Source: Marinobacterium_A aestuariivivens
Lineage (GTDB): Bacteria; Pseudomonadota; Gammaproteobacteria; Pseudomonadales; Balneatricaceae
Length of the DNA: 64,000 nt
Reading direction: 5' to 3'
NCBI RefSeq assembly: GCF_042661465.1
Contig: NZ_JBHSWE010000001.1
Span: 3,224,001 to 3,288,000, forward strand
Both the position numbers and the translations under genes were made by a program. The notes under the pieces were generated by a model. It had not been told where the DNA came from. It made no database searches and saw only the letters and a list, made by a program, of their open reading frames with translations. Shown here one piece after another: positions 18,092 to 27,114 of this stretch; positions within the stretch are counted from its first letter, which is position 1; each line of letters starts with the position of its first letter.

Positions 18092-20036
18092 ATGAGCAAG
18101 CCACTTTGGCAACCGGACACCGCGCGGATCGAGCGCAGCCAGATTCACCGTTTCATGCAGCAGGCCGGCGAGCGGGCCGGGACGACGTTCGCCGGTTACG
18201 ACGATCTCTATCGCTGGTCGGTCGGGCAGCCGGAGACGTTCTGGTCGCTGCTCTGGGACTTCGGCGAGGTGCGGGCCAGTTGGTGCGGTGAGCGGGTGCT
18301 GGTCGATGGCGACCGGATGCCGGGGGCGCGCTGGTTTCCGGAGGCGCGGCTGAATTATGCCGAGAACCTCCTGCGCTGCCGCGACGAGCGGCCGGCGCTG
18401 CTGTTGCGCAATGAGATGGGGGCGCGTGAAAGCCTGAGCCATGCCGAACTCTACAACCGGGTCGCGCAGCTCGCCGCCGGCCTGCGCCGGACCGGGGTGG
18501 GCGAGGGCGATGTGGTCGCGGGCTTCGTGCCCAACGTCATCGATACCGTCGTGGCGATGCTGGCGACGACGAGCCTTGGGGCGGTCTGGACCGCCTGTTC
18601 ACCGGATTTCGGCACCCAGGGGTGCTCGACCGCTTCGGCCAGACCCGGCCGAAGGTGCTCTTCACCACCGACGGCTACTACTACAACGGCAAGACCTTCA
18701 ACTCCCTCGAGCGCCTGGCCGGCATCGTGCCGCAACTGCCGGGGATCGAGCAGGTGGTGGTGATGCCCTATGTCGAGGCCGAGCCGGACCTCGGCCGGCT
18801 GCCGGGGGCCCTGATGCTGATCGACTTCATCGACCCAGACGCGCAGGCGATCGACTTCGTTCAGGTCCGCTTCGACAGCCCGCTGTTCATTCTCTATTCC
18901 TCCGGCACCACCGGCGTGCCGAAGTGCATTGTCCACAGCGTTGGCGGCACCCTGCTGCAGCACCTGAAGGAGCACCGGCTGCATACCGACCTCGGGCGCA
19001 ACGACACGCTCTTCTACTACACGACCTGCGGCTGGATGATGTGGAACTGGATGGTCAGCGCCCTGGCCGGCGGCACGGCCCTGGTGCTGTTCGACGGTTC
19101 GCCGTTTGCGCCCGGGCCCGAGATGCTCTGGGATATCGTCGAGCAGGAAGGGGTGACAGTGTTCGGCACCAGCGCCGGTACCTGGCGGCCCAGGAGAAGG
19201 CCGGCATCCGCCCGCGGCAGAGCCACCGGCTCGACCGGTTGAAAACCCTGTTATCCACAGGCTCGGCGCTGACCCACGAGAGCTTCGAGTACGTCTACCG
19301 CGATATCAAGTCCGATCTGTGCCTGTCGTCGATCTCCGGCGGCACCGATATCCTTTCGTGCTTCGCGCTCGGCTGCCCGATCCTGCCGGTCCATGCCGGC
19401 GAGCTGCAATGCAGGGGCCTCGGCATGGCGGTGGAGATCCGCGACGACGACGGTCGGCCACTCGAGAGCGGCAGCGGCGAGCTGGTCTGCAGCAAGCCGT
19501 TCCCGGCGATGCCGATCGGCTTCTGGAACGACCCGGACGGTTCCAGGTACCGCGAGGCCTATTTCAGTACCTTCGACAACGTCTGGGCCCAGGGCGACTA
19601 CGCCGAGCTGACCGCGCAGGGCGGCGTGGTGATCCACGGCCGCTCCGATGCGGTACTCAACCCCGGCGGGGTGCGCATCGGCACCGCCGAGATCTACCGC
19701 CAGGTCGAGAAGGTCGCGGCGGTGCAGGAGTCGGTCGCCATCGGCCAGAGCTGGCAGGACGACGTGCGCGTGATCCTGTTCGTGCGGCTCAAGCCCGGCA
19801 AACGGCTCGATGCGGCGCTGGAACAGGAGATCCGCGACACCGTCCGCGGCAACACCACGCCGCGCCACGTGCCGGCGAAGATCATCGAGGTGGCCGATAT
19901 TCCCCGGACACTGACCGGCAAGGTGGTGGAACTGGCGATCCGCAGCGTCGTCGAGGGCCGGCCGGTGAAGAACCGGGATGCGCTGGCCAATCCCGAGGCG
20001 CTGGAGCTGTACCGGGATCTGCCGGCGTTGATGTAG
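18092..20036 (+). CDS. aacS: Acetoacetyl-CoA synthetase (two probable sequence errors)
   Basis: ATP-dependent ligase activating acetoacetate to acetoacetyl-CoA; ANL superfamily. The N-terminal ACAS_N-like region is at residues 35-90, the P-loop-like motif is LYSSGTTGVPK near 270, and GWMMWNWM, SGGTDILSCF and the C-terminal LTGKVVELA (catalytic lysine) are typical of AacS. The gene is in three frames: a base is missing in the G4 run at 18619-18622 and near 19179 (GGTAC for GGTTAC, restoring SAGYLAAQEKAG). Corrected length is 648 residues, normal for the family. An AT-rich leader (17990-18050) precedes it. Confidence 0.9.
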
Positions 20037-20118
20037 GAGCCTCGCCCCGAGGCGAACAAATTTGGCGCTGAGGTCGTTCGCACCGGGGAAGTGCCCTTTG
20101 GGGGCGGCGCTCTATCGT
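20034..20118. repeat. REP-like palindromic elements between convergent genes
   Basis: GTAGGAGCCTCGCCCCGAGG...CGAA (20034-20060) and an inverted relative, TTCGCACCGGGG ... GGGGGCGGCGCTC (20079-20115). They lie between the ends of aacS and the ligD-type polymerase gene. Similar sequence occurs at 5524 and 41621. Confidence 0.6.
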
Positions 20119-20123
20119 TACCT

Positions 20124-21025
20124 TTACTTGCCGGTGCGCTCGAGCAGGCGGCGCGCGTCCGTCTTGCTGGCATCGATGTCCTGCCAGGGATCCCCGGTCT
20201 GGCCCAGCCGGCGAAAAATGTTCTCGATATCGTATCGGCGTGGCGACATGTCCGGTGACAGTGCCTCGTCCCAGCGCAGCGGGGTGGCGACAGGAGCGCC
20301 GGGCCTTGCCCGGACCGCATAGGGCGCGACGAAGGTCTGGCCCTGGGCGGTACGGAAGGTGTCGATCAGTACCCGGTCGCCACGTTCCGACTTGCGCTGT
20401 TCGACCGTGGCGATCTTCGGATGGGCATTGGCGATGTCGGCGGCGAAGTCCCTCATGAAATGCCGCAGCGGCTCGAAGTCGGCGCTGCGTCGCAGCGGAA
20501 TCAGGATATGGAGCCCGCGCGACCCGGTCGTCTGGACGAAGCTGGCGACTTCCATCGCTTCCAGCGCATCACGGATTGCCGCCGCGACTTCCTGCACCTT
20601 CGAAAAATCCCCGTCGGACGGATCGAGATCGAAAACCAGCCGGTCCGGCCGGTTCGGGCGGTCCGCGCGGGACACCCCAGGTGCGGCGTGATGCAGCCCT
20701 GATCCGCCAGGTAGACCAGCGCCGCGGCCGAATGCGCCAGCAGGTGGCGGACCTTGCCGTCTTCCTTCGGCAGATCGACGCGCTCGATCCAGTCGGGAAA
20801 ATAGTCGGGTGTGTTTTTCTGGAAGAATCCTTCCTTTGCAATGCCGTCGGGAAAGCGCTGCATCGTCACCGGACGCTCGCGGTAATGCGGTAATGCGTAT
20901 TCGGCGATGCGGGCGTAGTAGCGGGCCAGCTCTCCTTTCGTTATCCCGTCGTCGGGAAAGAGCACCTTGTCGGCCTTCGACACCTCGATCTGATGCCCGT
21001 CGACATCGAAGCGTTCGGACGTCAT
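20124..21025 (-). CDS. LigD-type polymerase/primase domain protein, separate gene
   Basis: The Pol (archaeo-eukaryotic primase-like) part of bacterial DNA ligase D, which fills ends in double-strand break joining. It has KADKVLFPDDGITKGEL at the N-terminus, catalytic LVFDLDPS and TTGSRGLHILIPL. The start overlaps the ligase stop (ATGA). One base is missing from the C4 run at 20675-20678 (plus strand); corrected length is 300 residues. Third gene of a PE-ligase-Pol operon; in most bacteria the three are fused. Confidence 0.9.
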
Positions 21026-22023
21026 GACGGCGTCTCCCGCACCACCTCCTCGGCCGCCTTGTCGCGGCGCAGGCCGAGAAAGCGGGGGTGGCGCAGTTTG
21101 CCGCCTTGGGTCCATTCGGTGAAGCCGATCTCGGCCACCAGGTCCGGCCGTACCCAGAGGGCGTCTGCCTCGTCGGGCGTGAGCTCGAAGGGCGAGCTGT
21201 CGCGCCGCCTGCGGTCGAGGCGCTTGCGAAAATCCTGCAGAAAGGCGTCGTCGAAACCGGTGCCGACCTTGCCGGCATAGCGCAGCGCGCCGTCCTCGTA
21301 GTAGCCGAGCAGCAGGGCCCCGAACCCCTCTCGCTCGCCCTGGGGCCGCGTAAAGCCGCCGATGACGAACTCCTGACCGCTCGAACACTTGAACTTCAGC
21401 CAGTCGCGCGAGCGGCCGTGGTGGTAGGGTGCATCGGCACGCTTGGCGATGATGCCCTCCCAGCCCTTTTCACAGGCGGTCCTGTAACAGGCTTCACCAT
21501 TCTCGTTGCGGTGTGGCGTGTAGCGCAGCGGATCGTCGAAGCCTATGGTTTCCCGCAACAGCCGCTTGCGCTCGCGCAGCGGCATGGCTTCGATGTTGCG
21601 GCCGGAAACGCGCAGCAGATCGAACAGGTAGAGGTAGACCCTGACGCCCGAGGCGCGGGCCTTTTCGGCATCTCTGATTTGCATGCGCTGTTGTAGCCGG
21701 GAAAAACTCGTCACCGCACCGTCGAATGCCACCACTTCCCCGTCCACCACGAAATCCCGCGCCGGCTGGCACGCAATGGCTTCGGCAAGTTCGGGGTAGG
21801 TAGCCGAAACCTCCTTCCGGTTCCGCGTCATCAGGCGAACGCGATCCTGATCGCGGAGGGCGAGAAGGCGCTCGCCGTCCAGTTTGCGCTCGTAGAGCCA
21901 GTCCGGATCGGAGAACCGGTCTTCCGTCAGCACCGCCAGCATCGGTTCGCACCCGTCCCTCTGCGCCGCCGTTTTCACGTCCTCGCGTTCGGAATCCGGG
22001 AGCGGTACCTTGCGGGCACTCAT
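21022..22023 (-). CDS. ATP-dependent DNA ligase (LigD ligase-domain type), separate gene
   Basis: A 333-residue ligase with nucleotidyltransferase motifs: adenylation lysine in YERKLDGER near residue 48, FVVDGEVVAFD, LYLFDLLRVSG, EGIIAKRADAPY and DWLKFKC. A C-terminal OB-fold with RYAGKVGTGFDD and TEWTQGGKLRHPRFLGLR follows. The frame is intact. Start and stop both overlap neighbours by four bases (ATGA), and neither junction contains a homopolymer, so the split from PE and Pol is unlikely to be a sequence error. Confidence 0.92.
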   Translation of the reverse strand: MSARKVPLPDSEREDVKTAAQRDGCEPMLAVLTEDRFSDPDWLYERKLDGERLLALRDQDRVRLMTRNRKEVSATYPELAEAIACQPARDFVVDGEVVAFDGAVTSFSRLQQRMQIRDAEKARASGVRVYLYLFDLLRVSGRNIEAMPLRERKRLLRETIGFDDPLRYTPHRNENGEACYRTACEKGWEGIIAKRADAPYHHGRSRDWLKFKCSSGQEFVIGGFTRPQGEREGFGALLLGYYEDGALRYAGKVGTGFDDAFLQDFRKRLDRRRRDSSPFELTPDEADALWVRPDLVAEIGFTEWTQGGKLRHPRFLGLRRDKAAEEVVRETPS

Positions 22024-22606
22024 CCGTCCTGTTCCCCGTCTTCGGCGATCTCGTCGAGATTCCTTCCGGAGGCAACGGAGTCCGGTTCGGTCGAGACCGG
22101 GTTGCGGCGTGCGTCGGCCTCGCCATCGTCCATCTTGATCAGCAGCCACTGACCCTTGTCCCTGTCGATGCGCTGCAACGCATAACCGCCGGCGATCTTC
22201 TTACCGTCGAGCCGCACCAGGACATGGCCGTCTTGGAGCGCCTGATTCATGGAACGGGGGCTGTCGTCTTTTTCGGTGATGTTGCTGTAGTCGCCGCGGT
22301 CCCAGATCAGCACCGTGCCGGCGCCGTAATGGCCTTTAGGGATCACCCCTCGAAGTCGGCGTAATCCAGCGGGTGGTCTTCGGTCTCGATCGCCAGGCGC
22401 TTGACCGACGGGTCGGTCGAAGGGCCCTTGGGCACGGCCCAACTTTTCAGTACGCCATCGACCTCGAGACGGAAGTCGTAGTGCAGCGAGCTGGCATCGT
22501 GCTTCTGGATCACGAAGAGGGGGACCGCGCCGGAAGGTCTCGAGGACCCCTTCGGCTCGCCGCTTTTGGCCAGGTCGCGTTTGCGTCGATACGCTTCGGT
22601 CGTCAT
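22020..22606 (-). CDS. LigD-type 3'-phosphoesterase, separate gene
   Basis: The PE domain of LigD, which trims 3' phosphates and ribonucleotides at breaks. Catalytic elements are visible: QKHDASSLHYDFRLE near residue 35 and the histidine pattern GVIPKGHYGAGTV near 90. A strong GGAGGTGG precedes ATG 22606. One base is missing from the C4 run at 22346-22349 (plus strand), joining DFEG to VIPKGH; corrected length is 195 residues. First gene of the three-gene repair operon. No ku gene is in the window. Confidence 0.9.
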
Positions 22607-22814
22607 CGTGGACCACCTCCGTTCTTTGACCTTAACAAGGCATCGGCGTCGGGTCCAATCGCGAGGCCTGAGCCGAGCAGGGCGCCAGTTGTCCAACACA
22701 GTACCGGGCACCCGGGGCGGCGAACCGGTGGCAGGACCCCGGGCGGCGGTCTATTCTGCCGACCATTGCCTCGCGACAATACCGGGCCGGCACCCGGCAG
22801 GAGGAAGACAGATC

Positions 22815-24152
22815 ATGGATCCCGGAGCACGGCGGCCGGAGTTTCCCGACGAGCCGATCGAAACGATCATGCAGCCGCTGCAGAAGTTCGTCTCGACGGA
22901 GGTGTCGGGCGGACTGCTGTTGCTGGTGGCGGCGACGGTTGCGCTGCTCCTCGCAAACACCGGGCCGGGACCCTGGATGGAGGGGCTCTGGACAACCGAT
23001 GTCGGCCTGGTGGTTGCCGGCCGGGAGTGGTCGTACCCGCTGCGCCACTGGATCAACGATGGCCTGTTGACGATCTTCTTTTTCGTTGTCGGCCTGGAGA
23101 TCAAGCGCGAACTCGTGGATGGTGAACTCAGCACGCCTGCTGCGGCTGCGCTGCCGTTTGCGGCGGCGCTCGGAGGGATGGCGGTGCCGGCGGCGATCTA
23201 TTGGGTGCTTGCGCCAGGCGGCGAGGCGACGCAGGGTTGGGGCATCGTCATGGCCTCGGATATCGCTTTCGTGATCGGCTGCCTGGCGCTGCTCGGGTCG
23301 CGCGTGCCCGCGGCGCTGCGGATATTTCTGCTGGCGCTCGCCATCATCGACGATATCGGCGCGGTGGTCGTCATCGCGGTCGGCTATTCGCACGGCCTTG
23401 AATGGCTGCCCTTCCTGATCGCCCTGGCAGTGCTGCTTGGCGTTTATGTCATGCGTATCATCGGAGTGCGCGCGGTCATGGCGTTCTGGCTTGCGGGCAT
23501 CCTGGCCTGGGCCGCGATGCACGAATCCGGATTGCATCCGACCCTGACCGGTGTGGCGCTGGGGCTGCTGACACCGGTGGGGCCCTGGGTCAGCCCGTCG
23601 CGGCTGAAGAGGTTCATCGACTGGTCAGGCCCCTTCGTCAGGAGGGCGCAGCGCCAGGAGGCCCGCGAAGTCCCGAAGCCCATCGGTCAGCAACTCAAGA
23701 AGGCGGCACGGGAAAGCGTCCCGCCGCAGCAGCGACTGGAGGACGCGGTGCATCCCTGGTCGGCCTTTCTGATCCTGCCGCTCTTTGCGCTGGCCAATGC
23801 CGGGACTCAGCTGCCGGCCACGCTGAACTTCGAGCCGGTGACGCTGGCGGTGATCGCGGGTCTGGCGCTCGGCAAGCCGCTGGGCATCCTAGGCTTTGCC
23901 TGGGCGGCGGTACGGCTGGGTCTGGCGGACAAGCCGGAGGAGGTCGGCTGGTCGATGCTGGCGGGCGCGGGGATGCTCGCCGGCATCGGCTTCACGATGT
24001 CGATCTTCATCGGCGGGCTCGCCTTCGACGGCACCCTGCTGGCCGATGCCAAGCTGGGGGTGCTGCTGGCCTCGCTGCTGTCCGGTGCCGTGGGCCTGGC
24101 CTGGCTCTGGATCGTCTTGCCGAAACGCTCGGGTGAAGGAGATCCGACATGA
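22815..24152 (+). CDS. nhaA: Na+/H+ antiporter NhaA
   Basis: Inner-membrane antiporter exchanging cytoplasmic Na+ for protons, used in sodium and alkaline-pH tolerance. It has 445 residues and about 12 membrane segments. Key family motifs are FFFVVGLEIKREL near residue 93, MASDIAFVIG and the paired aspartates in AIIDDIGAVVV, and GMLAGIGFTMSIFI. ATG 22815 follows AGGAGGAAG, and the longer upstream frame is not needed. The frame is intact. Its stop overlaps the start of the next gene (ATGA). Confidence 0.94.
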   Translation: MDPGARRPEFPDEPIETIMQPLQKFVSTEVSGGLLLLVAATVALLLANTGPGPWMEGLWTTDVGLVVAGREWSYPLRHWINDGLLTIFFFVVGLEIKRELVDGELSTPAAAALPFAAALGGMAVPAAIYWVLAPGGEATQGWGIVMASDIAFVIGCLALLGSRVPAALRIFLLALAIIDDIGAVVVIAVGYSHGLEWLPFLIALAVLLGVYVMRIIGVRAVMAFWLAGILAWAAMHESGLHPTLTGVALGLLTPVGPWVSPSRLKRFIDWSGPFVRRAQRQEAREVPKPIGQQLKKAARESVPPQQRLEDAVHPWSAFLILPLFALANAGTQLPATLNFEPVTLAVIAGLALGKPLGILGFAWAAVRLGLADKPEEVGWSMLAGAGMLAGIGFTMSIFIGGLAFDGTLLADAKLGVLLASLLSGAVGLAWLWIVLPKRSGEGDPT

Positions 24153-24469
24153 GCGCATCACTCCTCTCTGAACCGTTGGCCGGGTTGCTTGCGCTGCTGG
24201 TGCTGGCACTGTGCTGGCCCCTTTCCCAGGCGCTGCGGCATGAAAAAATGCGTCCGCTCGCGGGCTATCTTCTGTTCGTCTCGCTGTTTGGCCTGGTGTC
24301 CGCTCTGAGCTTCAGGGTGCTGCTTTGGCTGGCCGTGCTGTTGCTGCCACCTGCCGCGCTGGAGGGCATGGCGGCGCCGGTTATCCTGGCACTCCTGTCG
24401 ATGGTGCCCGGCCTGATCGCGGCACGTTGGATCGTGCGCCGTCCACAGCAGCGGCGGATGCCGAAATGA
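24149..24469 (+). CDS. Small membrane protein translationally coupled to nhaA
   Basis: A 106-residue protein with three predicted membrane segments (about 10-27, 40-68, 75-92) and a basic C-terminus (RRPQQRR). No family recognised. The four-base overlap with nhaA suggests a shared role in ion homeostasis, for example as an accessory subunit; this is inference only. Confidence 0.6.
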   Translation: MSASLLSEPLAGLLALLVLALCWPLSQALRHEKMRPLAGYLLFVSLFGLVSALSFRVLLWLAVLLLPPAALEGMAAPVILALLSMVPGLIAARWIVRRPQQRRMPK

Positions 24470-24573
24470 CACTTGGCCGCTTGTGAGCCGGTACCGCCGG
24501 GAATCGTGGTGCGGGCGCCGTTCCCACCGATTCGGGTAGAATGGCGGTATCAACCTGACGAAACAGACTCCCG

Positions 24574-26055
24574 ATGACTGTCGACGAACTGACCGAAGCT
24601 CCACACCCGCCTGAACAACGCCCCTCCGCGATTGCAGGACTGGTCGGCAACCTGGCAGCGGGCCTGCGACTTGTCACGGGACTGCGGGTAGGCGATGTGA
24701 CTGTCTCCCTCGGCCAGCTCGTGATGCTGGTGCTGCTGCTCGGGGTCGTGGAGTTTACCGGTGCCTGGCTGACGACCGAACCGCCGGCGCTGTTCGACCC
24801 CTACGGCCTTAACTTCCTCGGCGCCCTGCTGCTGTTCAACCTGTTGATACTGCTGCTGGCCGGCTGGCTCGGCGGTGGCGACAGCGGCCGCTTCGGCCGG
24901 CTGCTGACCGGCTGGCTCGGCGCTTCGGTCTGGATCTCAGCGGCCTCCTGGCTGCTCTGGGGGCTGCAGCCGCGGTTCGGCGTATCGGCGGACGGCGCCT
25001 GGACGATCTTCTACCTGCTGCTGATATGGCAGGGACTGGTGGTCGCGCGGCTGCTGCGGCGCTTTCTCGGCACGGCGGCATTGCGCTCATTGCTGCTCGG
25101 TGCCGGCTATGGCCTGGCGTTGCTGGCCAGTCTGTGGCTGTTTCCTCGCTCGGCGCTGTTCTACACCGATTATCCGGACGAGGCCGGCGGTCCGGAGAAG
25201 ATGGCGCTGGATCTCGATGTCGAGCGCATCTTCTACGCCCAGCCCGAACTGATGGCATCGAGCTTCGAAGCGCTGGCGCCGCAGCGGCCCGGCGTCGAGG
25301 ATCTCTATCTGCTGGCCCTCGGCGGTTACGGCCTCGAGGACGTCTTCCTCAACGAGGTCGAATATGTCCGCGACCAGTTCGACCGCCGCTATGGCACCGC
25401 CGGGCGTTCGCTGATCCTGGCCAACAATCCGGCCAGCGTCGACCGCTACCCGCTGGCCAGCAGGCCCAACCTCGAAGAGAGCCTGGCCCATATCGCTGAC
25501 CGGATGGATACCGACGAGGACGTGCTGTTCCTGTTTATGACCTCCCACGGCAGCGCCGATCACCGCTTCTCGCTGGAGTTCGGTCCGGTCAGGCTCAACG
25601 ACCTGACGCCGCAGCAGATCCGCCGGGCTCTCGACGGGGCCGGCATCCGCTGGCGCGTGATACTGGTCTCGAGCTGCTATTCCGGCGGGTTCATCGAGCC
25701 GCTCGCTGACCCGCGTACGCTGGTGATCACCGCGGCGGCGGCGGATCGCACCTCCTTCGGCTGCGGCGTCGACAGCGATTTCACCTACTTCGGCACCGCC
25801 TATTTCAAGCAGGCACTGCCCGAGGAGCCGCGTTTCATCCAGGCATTCGAGCTCGCCAACGACTGGGTCAGCGCCCGGGAAAACACCGAGGGACTGGAAC
25901 CGTCACAGCCGCAGATCTACGTCGGCGAGGCGATCGCCGCCAAGCTGGCCTCGGTCTATGCGGAGCCTGCGTTGCAGGCGGGGATCGGCGGCGTTGCGGT
26001 ACCGTCAGAGGCGTGTGCCGACAGCAGCAGATCAGTCCTGTGCGCCGTCGAGTGA
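24574..26055 (+). CDS. Membrane-anchored C13-family (legumain-like) cysteine peptidase
   Basis: A 493-residue protein with about five N-terminal membrane segments (residues 45-195) and a C-terminal peptidase C13 domain. The catalytic pair is H325 in MTSHGS and C368 in VSSCYSGGF, with the fold-typical VLFLFMTSHG strand before the histidine. The peptidase domain likely faces the periplasm, depending on the number of segments. C13 peptidases cleave after Asn/Asp or act as transamidases; bacterial substrates are largely unknown. The frame is intact and the stop is 1 base from the convergent LysR gene. Confidence 0.82.
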   Translation: MTVDELTEAPHPPEQRPSAIAGLVGNLAAGLRLVTGLRVGDVTVSLGQLVMLVLLLGVVEFTGAWLTTEPPALFDPYGLNFLGALLLFNLLILLLAGWLGGGDSGRFGRLLTGWLGASVWISAASWLLWGLQPRFGVSADGAWTIFYLLLIWQGLVVARLLRRFLGTAALRSLLLGAGYGLALLASLWLFPRSALFYTDYPDEAGGPEKMALDLDVERIFYAQPELMASSFEALAPQRPGVEDLYLLALGGYGLEDVFLNEVEYVRDQFDRRYGTAGRSLILANNPASVDRYPLASRPNLEESLAHIADRMDTDEDVLFLFMTSHGSADHRFSLEFGPVRLNDLTPQQIRRALDGAGIRWRVILVSSCYSGGFIEPLADPRTLVITAAAADRTSFGCGVDSDFTYFGTAYFKQALPEEPRFIQAFELANDWVSARENTEGLEPSQPQIYVGEAIAAKLASVYAEPALQAGIGGVAVPSEACADSSRSVLCAVE

Positions 26056-26056
26056 G

Positions 26057-26959
26057 TCACGAAAACAGCTCGCCGCCGAAGCGGGTGCGGATGCAGTCGA
26101 GCAGGAAATCCTTGCCCAGGCTCTTGGAGTCCCGCAGCCAGATGCAGCAGGAGGTGTAGCGGGTATCGACCTCGGCCAGCGGCACGAACCTGACGTTCTT
26201 CATCCCCGATAGCTCCAGCGACTGGGGCACAAGGGAAATGCCCATGCCGTAGGAGGTCAGGGCCACCACCGTCTGCCAGTGCGAGGCCTCGTGCTTGACG
26301 CTGAACTCGACGTTCTTGGAACGGAAGATGTTGCGAAAGTGCTGGTAGTAGTGGGGCGCCAGGGCGCTGTTGAGCATGATCAGCGGCTCGTGCTCGATAT
26401 CGTGCAGGTGGATCTGCTTGCGCTGGGCCAATGGGTGCTCGTCGGGCAGGCAGCAGACGAACTCGTCGACGCCGATCGGCAGCGAGTCGACTTCCGGCGG
26501 CAGCGGGATCGAGTTGATGAAACCGATGTCGATGCGACCGCGGCAAACCGATTCCAACTGGTCGAGTGAATACTGCTCGAACAGCTGGATGCCGACACCC
26601 GGGTAGAGGTCTTTGAATTCCGACAGCAGCGGCGGCAGGCCGCGGTAGATCATCGCCGGCGTCGAGCCGATGCGTACCACCTCGTATTCGGATTCGGCGG
26701 CGCGCCGGATCATCTCCTGCGCGTCGTCGAGCTGCCCGAGCAGCAGCCGCGCCTGGCGCTGGAACAGCTTGCCGGCCCGGGTCAGGGCGACATGCTTGCT
26801 GTCGCGCTCGAGCAGTTGCACGCCGAGCGATTCCTCCAGCTGTCTCAGGCTGTTGCTCAGCGGCGGCTGGGAGATGTGCAGGCGCTGCGCGGCATTGCCG
26901 AAATGCAGCTCCTCGGACAGCACCAGGAAGTAGCGTAGCTGCCTCAGTGTCAGTGCCAT
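26057..26959 (-). CDS. LysR-family regulator of the adjacent catabolic operon
   Basis: A 300-residue LysR-type regulator: N-terminal helix-turn-helix (LRQLRYFLVLSEELHFGNAA, ISQPPLSNSLRQLEE) and an effector domain from residue 90. It diverges from the acyl-CoA dehydrogenase operon across a 155-base gap, the usual place for a LysR target. It probably activates that operon when the pathway substrate or a CoA derivative is present. The effector is unknown. Confidence 0.88.
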   Translation of the reverse strand: MALTLRQLRYFLVLSEELHFGNAAQRLHISQPPLSNSLRQLEESLGVQLLERDSKHVALTRAGKLFQRQARLLLGQLDDAQEMIRRAAESEYEVVRIGSTPAMIYRGLPPLLSEFKDLYPGVGIQLFEQYSLDQLESVCRGRIDIGFINSIPLPPEVDSLPIGVDEFVCCLPDEHPLAQRKQIHLHDIEHEPLIMLNSALAPHYYQHFRNIFRSKNVEFSVKHEASHWQTVVALTSYGMGISLVPQSLELSGMKNVRFVPLAEVDTRYTSCCIWLRDSKSLGKDFLLDCIRTRFGGELFS

Positions 26960-27114
26960 GGCGATCTTCGTCCCGACGGGAATCTGTTGGCGGATCAGCC
27001 GAGTATAGCAATCATTCAGAAAAGTGTATCGTTCACAATTTATATAGTATTGGGCGCCATCTCCGGGCTTTTGTAACCTCGAAACAACAAAACCAATAAC
27101 GGTCGGAGGTGGTT
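26960..27114. promoter_or_regulatory. Divergent control region between LysR gene and catabolic operon
   Basis: AT-rich sequence at 27003-27052, in contrast to its surroundings, including GTATAGCAATCATTCAG and TTTATATAGTATTG. It probably holds both promoters and the LysR operator, but no single -35/-10 pair is convincing. Confidence 0.45.

Noticed and set aside
18441..20036. Three separate proteins in the acetoacetyl-CoA synthetase region
   Set aside because: The pieces align in order to one 648-residue AacS, and each break is repaired by one base in a run or doublet.
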